From JBALVT01 sp047612385 (lineage in GTDB: Bacteria; Pseudomonadota; Gammaproteobacteria; Pseudomonadales; Halieaceae): a DNA stretch of 64,000 nt. The notes below the pieces were generated by a model. That model saw only the letters and a program-made list of their open reading frames with translations. It made no database searches and was not told where the DNA came from. Of this stretch, positions 16,963 through 25,972 are shown one piece after another. A program made the position numbers and the translations under genes. Where the stretch lies: assembly GCA_047612385.1 (NCBI GenBank), contig JBLGAR010000004.1, forward strand, positions 1 to 64,000, given 5' to 3'. Each line of letters begins with the position of its first letter. Positions within the stretch are counted from its first letter, which is position 1.

Positions 16963-19900
16963 TTGGTGTCTCCTCCGGTACTGGCGTCATGGCGCCACTG
17001 TTTCATCGCCATAATGCTGTCGATAGCTACCCCGGTGGCCCTGGCCCAGGCCGGTGGGCCGACTACAGTAGGCAACCTATATGATCTCGATACGGCTGGA
17101 ATTGAGTCTCGCCTGAATGCTATTGACTCGGCTGAGGGCGTCGACTCAGTACACAAGCCTACATTGAAGGCCACATACCAAACTGCCCTGGACCACCTCA
17201 AAGCCGCGGACGCAGATCGGCTACTTGCCACGGAGTTTAGCGAAATACTTCGCAGTGCTACGGTAGAAGCCGGCGCTATAGCCCAGGCACTGAACAGTCT
17301 ACTAAATCATAGTGCACAAACAGATTATTCCAGCCTTGGGAGTGACGAGATTGATGTCACACTTTCCTATGAACGCTCACGTCTTTCAGCGCTTCAGAGC
17401 GAGTTACACGAGCGCAGAGAGGAAATAGACCTTCTTCGCAACGAACAACCTCAGACAAAACTCGCGGCGGCGGAAGCTGAGCTGGCCAAGATCGAAAACC
17501 TGATATTCGCGAAAGTGATTTCGGAAAATGATGTGATTCTCGAGGCGCGAACGGTCGCCAACCGCGCTCGTAAAATAGCAGCGCGAGCCCACATAAATCT
17601 TCTGGACCAGAAAAGAATAAGCTACGAAACCCGGCTTAATTTAGCCAGCGCGGCAGAAAACCTGACCTATTCCAAGGCAGACCGCTCACAAAAGCAGGTA
17701 CAGGGGTTGGCGGCCGAGTCACTGCGCCGAAGAAATATCCGCGTCGACAACACCATTGAGCGCACGCAAAATCTGGCTGGCGGCATCGATGCGATCCCCA
17801 CTGCAGTGCGCGAATATCTGGAGGGAAATAAGACGAGTGCAACGGTCTTGGTCGACCTAATTACCAGCACTGGTGATGTCATAGCAGACAATTCAAAGCG
17901 CGATGCAGACCTTAATCGGCTGAAAAACGCCTATGACATTCTCACCGAACAGCTGCGAGTCGCCGGATTCAATATCTCCCCGACATTGGCGATTGCGCTT
18001 CGTAAAGAGCGGGAGAGCCTAGCAGCATTGGTGGAAGCCTCAAACGATCCCAACCAAGACCTCCAGCAAAATATTATTGATGGGCGGCTCAAGCAGATAG
18101 AGCTGGCTTCTTTGCTCACACAAGACGAACACACAGTGGTTGGCAATTTATTGGCGCACAGCTCCACGGAGGCCAGCGCTGACCTCCGTGGAGCTGTGGT
18201 GCAGCTGGTGGCGGATCGCCACCGCACATTGGTTGATCTGCATAGCGCCACTGGAGAACACGTGGCGGCTCTAGGCCGGGCGCAAAGCTCTATCTCCAAT
18301 CAACGCATCGTGTTCGAAAAATATCGCGATCTTGTCGATGAGTTGTTGTTTTGGGTACCTAGCGCTGGCGTTATTCAATGGGGCAACCTCCAGCTTTTAG
18401 GCACAAAGTCGTTGTCTGCTTTTTCACCAGCGACCCTGGGCAGCGCATATCAGAAATTGATAACAGCGCTGCAAGACAACCCTCTGCGATACCTACTGCT
18501 CGGCGCATCAATTTTGCTACTAATTCATCTGAGAAAACGCCTGGTTAAGATTTTGGAGTCCTCCGGAAAGCATGTCGGAAAAGTGCAGAGCGATCGCTTC
18601 CGATTTACACTTTTGGGCCTTTTTGTCACCGCACTATTAAGCCTACCGATTTCTCTACTACTAATGCTTGGTAGCTGGGTCGTTGCCACCACAGGTGAAT
18701 ATGACCCGGTAGCCGACGGACTGGAGAGTGCAGCCTATCTCTACTTTTTATTGGGGTTGTACTACCAGCTCTGTCGTCCGAAAGGCCTGGGCGAACGGCA
18801 TTTCAAATGGCAGGAACATTCTCTGCAGGTTACTCGAAAGAACATGCGCTGGCTCATTGCGGTACTCATCCCCATCAGCGTGGTGACCTCCAGCACGGAG
18901 GCGCGGTACGGGCAATTAGCCAGCGATACCTTGGGGATAATCGCCTTGGTAATCGGGTCAGTCGCGATTTCAGTTTTTTTCCATTTTCTGCTTAAGCCTA
19001 TTACCACAAGTCGAACAACAGCCGAACATAAACCGTTAATCGATACCACAGGTCTTGGAAAATGGCTACTGTATGTTGCCTCCGTGAGCCTGCCCGCACT
19101 CATGGCACTGCTCGCCCTGAACGGCTATTACTACACCGCCGTACAACTGGAGGGAAGAATATTCTCGACAGCCTGTATCGTGGTCGTGGCCATTGTAATC
19201 TTCTTCCTGGCCATGCGACTGTTGGCCATCAGCGAGCGAAAGATCAGATTTAGACAGTTAGTTGAGGAGCGTAAATTAGCCAGAGTACGGCAGAACGAAC
19301 AGGAAGCTGCATACCAGTCAGGAGAAGCACAACCGGAGAGCGTGGACGCGGGGCAGTTGGACCTGGAAACCGTAAGTGCGCAGACCCGTTCGCTGACTCG
19401 ATTGGTTGTTGTGGTCCTATGTGCCTCTACTTTATGGAGTGTTTGGAGCAGTCTATTGCCCGCTCTGGGAGTCTTCGATGACATTGTACTGTGGCAAACC
19501 AGCACGGGTACCGAAGGCAACTACGAGATAAAGAACATTACGCTAGATGTAGTCGCCCTGGCCTGCTTATGGATTCTCGTAACGGTTCTGGCAGCTCGCA
19601 ACCTCGCGGGCATGTTAGACATGGTCTTGCTTAGTCGTTTGGAGCTTGACCCGGGAACCAATTATGCCATCACCAGTCTTCTAAACTATTTGATTGTGTT
19701 TACGGGTATCATCGTGGTCTGCTATTTATTGGGCGCACAATGGTCGAAACTGCAGTGGCTGGTAGCAGCGCTGAGCGTCGGCCTGGGGTTTGGACTACAG
19801 GAAATCGTTGCCAATTTCGTGTCTGGATTGTTAATTCTTTTTGAGCGGCCGATCCGAGTCGGCGATACAGTGAGCATTGGAGGGACCACCGGTACGGTCA

Positions 19901-20307
19901 CAAAAATTCGAATTCGCGCCACTACCGTAATGGATTGGGATAGACGAGAACAAATTATCCCCAATAAAACCTTTATCACAGAACAACTCACAAACTGGAC
20001 GCTGTCCGACCCCATCACAAGAATCATCATGCGGGTAGGAGTGTCCTATAATTCTGATGTCGACGAGGTGCATAAGATTTTGTCGGATGTTGTGAACAAC
20101 CATCCAAGGGCGCTAAAAAATCCGGCTCCATCAGTATTTTTCGTGGGTTTTGGCGACAGCAGTCTGAACTATGAATTGCGCGTCTTTGTCAGCAAAGTGT
20201 TAGACCTTATGCCATTAACTCATGAGATCAACAGCGAAGTGTTCCGTACGCTCAAGGCAAATAATATAGAAATTCCTTTCCCGCAACGAGATCTGCATAT
20301 TCGTTGA
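16963..20307 (+). CDS. MscK/KefA-like large mechanosensitive channel
   Basis: An 1114-residue channel. A signal peptide (about 1-30, ending VALAQA) precedes a long periplasmic coiled-coil region (about 40-480). Many membrane helices follow (about 500-960), then the MscS pore and beta domain: GLGFGLQEIVANFVSGLLILFE is the pore-lining TM3-like segment and GDTVSIGGTTGTV the beta domain near residue 965. Length and layout match MscK/KefA, not small MscS. It vents solutes on hypo-osmotic shock, a sensible partner to the glucosylglycerate genes at 2-6 kb. The start is uncertain: only TTG (16963) or GTG (16966) precede the signal peptide and neither has a clear ribosome site. A 16-bp perfect inverted repeat lies inside the gene (18157-18198). 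Confidence 0.85.
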   Translation: MVSPPVLASWRHCFIAIMLSIATPVALAQAGGPTTVGNLYDLDTAGIESRLNAIDSAEGVDSVHKPTLKATYQTALDHLKAADADRLLATEFSEILRSATVEAGAIAQALNSLLNHSAQTDYSSLGSDEIDVTLSYERSRLSALQSELHERREEIDLLRNEQPQTKLAAAEAELAKIENLIFAKVISENDVILEARTVANRARKIAARAHINLLDQKRISYETRLNLASAAENLTYSKADRSQKQVQGLAAESLRRRNIRVDNTIERTQNLAGGIDAIPTAVREYLEGNKTSATVLVDLITSTGDVIADNSKRDADLNRLKNAYDILTEQLRVAGFNISPTLAIALRKERESLAALVEASNDPNQDLQQNIIDGRLKQIELASLLTQDEHTVVGNLLAHSSTEASADLRGAVVQLVADRHRTLVDLHSATGEHVAALGRAQSSISNQRIVFEKYRDLVDELLFWVPSAGVIQWGNLQLLGTKSLSAFSPATLGSAYQKLITALQDNPLRYLLLGASILLLIHLRKRLVKILESSGKHVGKVQSDRFRFTLLGLFVTALLSLPISLLLMLGSWVVATTGEYDPVADGLESAAYLYFLLGLYYQLCRPKGLGERHFKWQEHSLQVTRKNMRWLIAVLIPISVVTSSTEARYGQLASDTLGIIALVIGSVAISVFFHFLLKPITTSRTTAEHKPLIDTTGLGKWLLYVASVSLPALMALLALNGYYYTAVQLEGRIFSTACIVVVAIVIFFLAMRLLAISERKIRFRQLVEERKLARVRQNEQEAAYQSGEAQPESVDAGQLDLETVSAQTRSLTRLVVVVLCASTLWSVWSSLLPALGVFDDIVLWQTSTGTEGNYEIKNITLDVVALACLWILVTVLAARNLAGMLDMVLLSRLELDPGTNYAITSLLNYLIVFTGIIVVCYLLGAQWSKLQWLVAALSVGLGFGLQEIVANFVSGLLILFERPIRVGDTVSIGGTTGTVTKIRIRATTVMDWDRREQIIPNKTFITEQLTNWTLSDPITRIIMRVGVSYNSDVDEVHKILSDVVNNHPRALKNPAPSVFFVGFGDSSLNYELRVFVSKVLDLMPLTHEINSEVFRTLKANNIEIPFPQRDLHIR
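18157..18198. repeat. Perfect 16-bp inverted repeat inside the channel gene
   Basis: CACAGCTCCACGGAGG at 18157-18172 is repeated exactly in reverse complement at 18183-18198. The ten-base spacer contains the palindrome AGCGCT. It encodes part of the periplasmic helical region and leaves the frame open. Confidence 0.9.
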
Positions 20308-20332
20308 CGGATTCGTTTGAAAAACGTGATGC

Positions 20333-20989
20333 CTAAAAGAACATTTCAGGCACATGTTTCGGCACAATCAATTCGCCCTCCGTAAGGTTTAGGATCTCCT
20401 CCACGCTCACACCCGGAGCGCGCTCACGCAATATAAACTTGCCGCCGTCAATGTCCATCAAAGCAAGATCAGTCAGCACCCGCTTGATACAGCCTTTTCC
20501 TGTGAGGGGCAGCGTGCACTCACTGAGCAACTTGGACTGCCCGGTTTTAGAGGCATGCGTCATGGTCACAATAATATTATCTGCACCGGCAACCAAATCC
20601 ATGGCACCGCCCATACCTTTGATCAGTTTGCCCGGGATCATGTAGGAGGCAATGTTTCCTTGACAGTCCACTTCAAAGGCACCCAACACCGTGAGATCTA
20701 CATGACCACCTCGAATCATCGCGAAAGACTCGGCCGACGAAAATAGAGAGGCCCCGTCGATCATTGTGACAGTCTGCTTACCGGCATTGATCAGATCTGC
20801 ATCCACCTCTTCCTCCAGAGGAAACTGCCCCATACCGAGCAGGCCATTTTCTGACTGCAGCATCACCTCTATGTCGGCGGGGATATAGTTGGCTGCGAGT
20901 GTGGGAATGCCGATCCCTAGATTCACGTAGAAACCGTCTTGAAATTCCTGTGCAACGCGCTGGGCGAGTTGTTCGCGAGTCAAAGCCAT
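20333..20989 (-). CDS. scoB: 3-oxoacid CoA-transferase subunit B
   Basis: A 218-residue beta subunit with YVNLGIGIPTL at the N-terminus and QSENGLLGMG carrying the CoA-accepting glutamate (Glu47). GGHVDLTVLGAFEVD and KLIKGMGGAMDL are also typical. With subunit A it moves CoA from succinyl-CoA (or acetyl-CoA) to acetoacetate. It follows subunit A by eleven bases in a leftward operon and is convergent with the MscK-like gene. Confidence 0.92.
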   Translation of the reverse strand: MALTREQLAQRVAQEFQDGFYVNLGIGIPTLAANYIPADIEVMLQSENGLLGMGQFPLEEEVDADLINAGKQTVTMIDGASLFSSAESFAMIRGGHVDLTVLGAFEVDCQGNIASYMIPGKLIKGMGGAMDLVAGADNIIVTMTHASKTGQSKLLSECTLPLTGKGCIKRVLTDLALMDIDGGKFILRERAPGVSVEEILNLTEGELIVPKHVPEMFF

Positions 20990-21000
20990 GTCAGTTCTCC

Positions 21001-21702
21001 TTATGCGCCGCGCACAGTGCGCTGTTCAATAATTTTCTCAAACGTGCCCTTAATAAGGCGATTCACGTATATGCCCGGCAGATGGATCTCATCCGGGTCC
21101 AGCTGCCCTACCTCAACAATTTCTTCAACCTCAACCACGGCGATTTTGCCCGCTGTAATTGCCATAGGATTGAAGTTTCGCGCCGTTTTGCGAAACATCA
21201 AATTGCCGTAGCGGTCGGCTTTCCAGGCTTTGGCAATGGCAAAGTCGCCACAAAGCGCTTCTTCCAAAATGTAATGTCGACCATCAAACTCACGTACTTC
21301 TTTGCCGTCACCCACCGGTGTCCCATAACCAGTGGCTGTGTAGAAGGCGGGAATGCCGGCACCACCGGCTCGCATTTTTTCAGCCAGAGTGCCCTGAGGT
21401 GTCAGCTCCACTTCCAACTCGCCACTCATCATCTGGGCCTCGAACAGGGCATTTTCGCCCACGTATGAGGCGATCATCTTTTTGATCTGTTTGTCTTCGA
21501 GCAGTATGCCTAAGCCGGCGCCGTCGACCCCGGCATTGTTGGAGGCAACCGTCAGGCCTTTAGTACCTTTGCGTTTAATCTCCTTGATCAAATTCTCAGG
21601 TATCCCGCATAAACCGAAGCCTCCGGCGAGAATAGTCATATTATCTTCAAGGCCGGCCAAAGCCTCCTCGTAACTGTTTACCACCTTGTCGAATCCGGAC
21701 AC
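21001..21702 (-). CDS. scoA: 3-oxoacid CoA-transferase subunit A
   Basis: A 233-residue alpha subunit with GGFGLCGIPENLI near residue 27 and the NNAGVDG and TAGKIAVVEVEEIVE segments. I chose the GTG at 21702 because AGGAG sits six bases upstream and this gives the normal family length; the open frame extends 45 bases further with no conservation. It precedes scoB. Acetoacetate from HMG-CoA lyase or from hydroxybutyrate is the usual substrate. Confidence 0.92.
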   Translation of the reverse strand: MSGFDKVVNSYEEALAGLEDNMTILAGGFGLCGIPENLIKEIKRKGTKGLTVASNNAGVDGAGLGILLEDKQIKKMIASYVGENALFEAQMMSGELEVELTPQGTLAEKMRAGGAGIPAFYTATGYGTPVGDGKEVREFDGRHYILEEALCGDFAIAKAWKADRYGNLMFRKTARNFNPMAITAGKIAVVEVEEIVEVGQLDPDEIHLPGIYVNRLIKGTFEKIIEQRTVRGA

Positions 21703-21819
21703 AGCGATCTCCTTTTTATTTTGGTGTTGGGTAACAATGTTCCACATTGCAAGAAGGCGTAATATTTATCAAATTGTATTTTCAAATTGATTTTGAACCT
21801 TAGTCACAATACCCACTTA

Positions 21820-23361
21820 TCAAACCTTCGCCTTGGACTCTATCGAGAAGCGCTCTCGCAGCAGGTTTTTCTGCACTTTCCCCATCGCGTTACGCGGCAT
21901 TGCGTCTATTAGCTCTACGCGCTTGGGGACCTTGAAGTTGGCCAACTGTGTTTTACAGCGCGCTATCACCTCTGCGGCGGTGGGCGCATTGCCATCGGCG
22001 ACGACCACTGCAACTACGGCCTCTCCAAAATCGACGTGTGGAATACCGATGACAGCGGACTCGCTGACTCCCACCATGTCATCGATCACCAGCTCTACCT
22101 CTTTAGGATACACATTAAGGCCACCGCAAATAATCAAGTCTTTGGCGCGCCCCACGATAGAGACATAACCGTCCGGATCGATAGTCGCCTTGTCACCAGT
22201 ATTGAAAAACCCATCAGAAGTAAAATCCTCGGCTGTTTTTTCCGGCATACGCCAGTAACCCAGGAACACGTTGGGGCCTCGTACCTGCAGGTTGCCGATC
22301 TCGCCACTGTCGAGCGTCTTGCCGGACTCATCGACGACGCGAACAGTAACCCCTATCAATGGTCGACCGACGGTACCGGCACGACGCTCACCTTGAAGGG
22401 GGTTAGAGGTATTAATTCCCGTCTCAGTCATGCCATAACGTTCCAGGATAGTGTGCCCGGTGCGCTGCTCAAATTCGACAAAAGTTTCTTCCAGCAATGG
22501 CGCGGAGCCAGACACAAACAGGCGCATATTTGAACTACATTCTGGTCCGAAGTCCGGGTTACTCAAAAGCCGGGTGTAGTACGTGGGAACGCCCATCATC
22601 ACAGTGCAATCGGGCAGTGCTTTTACGGCGGCCTTATCGCCGTAGCCGCTGTGCCATTCCATGCTCGCCCCACTCATAAGCACACAGCTCAAAGCGACAA
22701 ACAAACCATGTACATGATAAAGCGGCAACATATGCAGCAGTCGATCGGCGGCGGAAAAACCCCAAGCTTCAACGAGTGTTTCCGCGTTCCTGCGGAGGTT
22801 GTCGTGGCTCAACATGATGCCTTTAGGTTTTCCCGTCGTGCCTGACGAGTAGAGCAATGCAGCCATATCTGTGTCTTCGCAGTGCGCTACTTCAGCGCCT
22901 GCATTGGCACTCTTAGCTAACCCCATCAAGTCACCGCCACCATCTGTATCTAACGTGAGCAGTGCTTTTACGCCTGAGTATTTTTCTGATTTTGCTGGCA
23001 GCACAGCTTCCATGATGGTGCGAGAATCGGTACCACAGACCACAACCGTTGGCTTCGCGTTGCCCAGGAAGTAAGAGAGCTCGGCGGCTGTATAAGCTGT
23101 GTTCAAGGGATGATAAACTAACCCTGCGCGCAAGCACCCCAGGTAAAGAAGCAAATTCTCAACTGATTTTTCGACCTGGACGGTGACCCTGTCACCAGGG
23201 CTAGCTCCGCTTTGCAGCAAAGCGTTGGCAAGGCGTGCAGAAACCTCGTCTACCTCAGCGTAGCTTACGCTGCGCCCTTGATCGGAGCGCAGCAACTCCC
23301 TATCCAGGTCGAATGGAAAATTCTGCTGGAAATGCGCGTAGAGATTCGCGTTGTCGTTCAT
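21820..23361 (-). CDS. matB: Malonyl-CoA synthetase-like acyl-CoA ligase (MatB family)
   Basis: A 513-residue ANL-superfamily adenylating enzyme. The P-loop LLYSSGTTGKPKGIML is near residue 170, ERYGMTETGIN near 307, the hinge region GYVSIVGRAKDLII near 398, and the catalytic Lys in RNAMGKVQKN near 500. Segments such as HPLNTAYTAAELSYFLG and MLPLYHVHGLFVA resemble MatB, which makes malonyl-CoA from malonate, ATP and CoA. A malonyl-CoA decarboxylase is encoded at 48.7 kb. Its start has a good AAAGGAG site. It is divergent from the SDR-Mcd-Mct operon. Methylmalonate or another dicarboxylate is possible. Confidence 0.72.
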   Translation of the reverse strand: MNDNANLYAHFQQNFPFDLDRELLRSDQGRSVSYAEVDEVSARLANALLQSGASPGDRVTVQVEKSVENLLLYLGCLRAGLVYHPLNTAYTAAELSYFLGNAKPTVVVCGTDSRTIMEAVLPAKSEKYSGVKALLTLDTDGGGDLMGLAKSANAGAEVAHCEDTDMAALLYSSGTTGKPKGIMLSHDNLRRNAETLVEAWGFSAADRLLHMLPLYHVHGLFVALSCVLMSGASMEWHSGYGDKAAVKALPDCTVMMGVPTYYTRLLSNPDFGPECSSNMRLFVSGSAPLLEETFVEFEQRTGHTILERYGMTETGINTSNPLQGERRAGTVGRPLIGVTVRVVDESGKTLDSGEIGNLQVRGPNVFLGYWRMPEKTAEDFTSDGFFNTGDKATIDPDGYVSIVGRAKDLIICGGLNVYPKEVELVIDDMVGVSESAVIGIPHVDFGEAVVAVVVADGNAPTAAEVIARCKTQLANFKVPKRVELIDAMPRNAMGKVQKNLLRERFSIESKAKV

Positions 23362-23512
23362 ATGAGTGTCTCCTTTGATTTGGGAAGGTAGCAGCTTCAG
23401 GCGTCAGAAAAAAGACGGGCCAGGGACAATAGTAATACTGGTAGTGGGGAATACAGTCGGTACAATGCTCAACATTCGAAATTTAACACGCAACAAATCA
23501 CTGAGGATTATC

Positions 23513-24271
23513 ATGCAGTTGGACTCAAAAGTAGTAGTAATCACGGGCGCAGCTCGCGGTTTGGGCCGCGCCTACGCAGTAGCAATGGCAGCACAAGGCG
23601 CTTCAATTTTTGCCTGCGATATTAGCGACTGCAGTGAAACAATGGCTGAAGTTGAAGCAGTCGGGGGCCGCATTGAGACCGCATTCACCGATATTTCCGA
23701 CATGAAAAGCTGTCAGGCAATGGCGGACGCCGCTGTCGCCGCATTCGGGAAGATTGATGTACTGATCAACAATGCGGCGCTGTACGCAACGTTGCAAGGT
23801 TCGCGCTTCGAAGACCTTGAAGAGGCCCAGTGGGACGCTGTAATGAACGTCAATATCAAGGGCGTATGGCAGTGCTGCAAAGCCATCGTAAACCCTATGC
23901 GCAAAGCAGGTGGAGGATCGATTATTAATATCTCCTCGCTAGCCGCGGTGTATGGGCTACCTTACGGCTGCGACTATGCCGCTTCCAAGGCGGCGGTAAT
24001 AGGCATGACCCGGTCCATGGCACGTGAATTGGGTAAGGACAGTATCAGAGTTAATGCAGTGGCTCCCTCGGCTGTAATGACGGAAGGTACGCAGGAATTC
24101 TTTGGTGAAAAATTCGAGAAAGCCAAAACGGTTATCGCCGCGGGGCAGGTGATCCCTCGCAACCTCGAACCGGCTGATTTGACCGGAACAATCATCTACC
24201 TCGCCTCGGACGCAAGCAGCTTTGTTACCGGTCAAACCCACATGGTTGATGGCGGCTCCTGGTTTCTCTAG
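23513..24271 (+). CDS. Short-chain dehydrogenase/reductase
   Basis: A 252-residue classical SDR: TGAARGLGRAYA near residue 10, CDISD near 34, NNAA near 88, the catalytic Ser in NISSLAAVYG, and YAASK with the Tyr/Lys pair. The closing VTGQTHMVDGGSWF is typical of FabG-like enzymes. The start at 23513 has TGAGGA upstream and places the Rossmann strand correctly. It is the first gene of an operon with the methylsuccinyl-CoA dehydrogenase-like and mesaconyl-CoA transferase-like genes, so a hydroxyacyl-CoA or related C5 substrate is plausible but unproven. Confidence 0.83.
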   Translation: MQLDSKVVVITGAARGLGRAYAVAMAAQGASIFACDISDCSETMAEVEAVGGRIETAFTDISDMKSCQAMADAAVAAFGKIDVLINNAALYATLQGSRFEDLEEAQWDAVMNVNIKGVWQCCKAIVNPMRKAGGGSIINISSLAAVYGLPYGCDYAASKAAVIGMTRSMARELGKDSIRVNAVAPSAVMTEGTQEFFGEKFEKAKTVIAAGQVIPRNLEPADLTGTIIYLASDASSFVTGQTHMVDGGSWFL

Positions 24272-24292
24272 CAGGCAAGAAGGAATAGATAC

Positions 24293-25972
24293 GTGACGGA
24301 GTTTCAGCCCAACCAGCACATGCAGCAGGCATTCGCCTGCATTGCCTTGTTGCAAAATCAAGTCAATGCAGCTCATGCGCATCTACATCAACTGTGCACT
24401 CAAGATGGAAAGTTCGCAGCATCGCAGCTCGATGCCCATCAAAAGGTCAGCTATGAGCTGGCTTTTTGCGTCGCCGAGCTTGAGGCATCGGAAGTACTAC
24501 TAAAATACGCCGAGAAAGTGTCTGCCCAAGATAGCTTAACCGTTGAGATGTCACTCGCATTTTGCGCGGATAACTTACGCGCCGTTTGGCAGCGGCTGTT
24601 GGCGCACACCGCAGAGGCTGGCCTGTCCAACTCTGCGCTGCTCGAAGTAATGGGCAGCGAGCCACTAGCCGGCTTTTTGGCAGAACAAGGAAAGGTGGAT
24701 CAATTCGCCAAAATTGGGACAGCGCTCTTGGAGCGCGGTAGTGCTCATCTACCGAGTGGACTCAGTGAAGAAAAAGATATGATTCGCGACGCCTTTGCGC
24801 GTTTCGCCCAAGAGGTGGTGATGCCTCGCGCCGAACATATTCACCGCTTTGACACGGATATTCCCGATGAGATTATCGACGGCGCGGCCCAGATGGGCTG
24901 TTTCGGTAGCTGCATTCCCGAGCGCTTTGGCGGATTGATGCCCGACGAGCGCCACGACAGTATCGGCATGCTAGTTGTCACTGAAGAACTGTCTCGCGGC
25001 TCACTCGGCGCAGCGGGCAGCCTGATCACCCGGCCCGAAATAGCGGCACGGGCACTATTGCACGGTGGCACCGAAGATCAAAAATCGACCTGGTTACCTC
25101 AGCTCGCTGCCGGAGAGAAGCTTGCAGCGATCGCAATCACTGAGCCTGATTATGGCTCCAACGTCGCAGGTCTTGCGCTCAAAGCAAGCAAAACAACCGG
25201 AGGCTGGCTGCTCAACGGGGCCAAAACCTGGTGCACCTTTGCCGGCAAAGCCGATGTAGTGGTCGCCATTGCCCGCACGGATCCGGATCGCAGCAAAGGC
25301 CATCGAGGCCTAAGCATGTTTTTAGTGGAGAAACCTCGATTCCCGGGACATGAATTTAACCATGAAAGCGAGACGGGGGGACGGATGACTGGCAAAGCTA
25401 TCCCGACCCTGGGCTATCGTGGCATGCACTCCTTCGATTTGTCTTTTGAAGACTATTTTGTAGCCGACATAGGGCTGGTCGGTGGTGAAGATGGTCTCGG
25501 TCAGGGGTTTTACCTCTCCATGGAGGGTCTATCAGGCGGGCGCATACAAACCTCTGCACGCGCCTGCGGTGTTATGAAGGCGGCGCTTGAATGCGCTGTG
25601 ACCTACGCGATAGATCGCAAGGTATTCGACGCTCCCATAGGAGATTACCAACTTACCCAGGTAAAGCTGGGTCGCATGTGGGCAGCGCTAACAGCTTCCA
25701 GACAATTCAGTTACGCGGTAGCGCGAATGTTAGATAACGGAGCCGGCAAGATGAATGCCAGCCTGGTCAAATTATTTAGCTGCCGAGCTGCAGAGTGGGT
25801 CACACGAGAAGCGCTGCAGATTCACGGCGGCATGGGTTATGCCGAAGAAAGTGACGTGAGCCGCTATTTCGTGGATGCGAGGGTCCTGTCTATTTTTGAG
25901 GGCGCCGAAGAGACACTTGCCCTCAAGGTAATCGCGCGGGAGCTTATCGCCAACGCCGGAGAGAGAAATTAA
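24293..25972 (+). CDS. mcd: Acyl-CoA dehydrogenase, (2S)-methylsuccinyl-CoA dehydrogenase-like
   Basis: A 559-residue flavoprotein, about 150 residues longer than ordinary acyl-CoA dehydrogenases. The extra N-terminal helical domain and the internal sequences IPTLGYRGMHS, VGGEDGLGQGFYLSMEG and GRIQTSARACGV match methylsuccinyl-CoA dehydrogenase (Mcd) of the ethylmalonyl-CoA pathway as I know it. The FAD/substrate motifs AIAITEPDYGSN and LQIHGGMGYAEE are present, and SIFEGAEET contains a Glu at the usual catalytic-base position. Mcd oxidises methylsuccinyl-CoA to mesaconyl-CoA (2-methylfumaryl-CoA). Its stop overlaps the ATG of the Mct-like gene (TAATG), whose substrate is exactly that product. 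GTG start. Confidence 0.75.
   Translation: MTEFQPNQHMQQAFACIALLQNQVNAAHAHLHQLCTQDGKFAASQLDAHQKVSYELAFCVAELEASEVLLKYAEKVSAQDSLTVEMSLAFCADNLRAVWQRLLAHTAEAGLSNSALLEVMGSEPLAGFLAEQGKVDQFAKIGTALLERGSAHLPSGLSEEKDMIRDAFARFAQEVVMPRAEHIHRFDTDIPDEIIDGAAQMGCFGSCIPERFGGLMPDERHDSIGMLVVTEELSRGSLGAAGSLITRPEIAARALLHGGTEDQKSTWLPQLAAGEKLAAIAITEPDYGSNVAGLALKASKTTGGWLLNGAKTWCTFAGKADVVVAIARTDPDRSKGHRGLSMFLVEKPRFPGHEFNHESETGGRMTGKAIPTLGYRGMHSFDLSFEDYFVADIGLVGGEDGLGQGFYLSMEGLSGGRIQTSARACGVMKAALECAVTYAIDRKVFDAPIGDYQLTQVKLGRMWAALTASRQFSYAVARMLDNGAGKMNASLVKLFSCRAAEWVTREALQIHGGMGYAEESDVSRYFVDARVLSIFEGAEETLALKVIARELIANAGERN

Noticed and set aside
16692..17231. Leftward 179-codon frame across the amidohydrolase/channel gap
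   Set aside because: It overlaps the channel's signal peptide on the other strand, is Arg/Ser-rich and shows no family motif.
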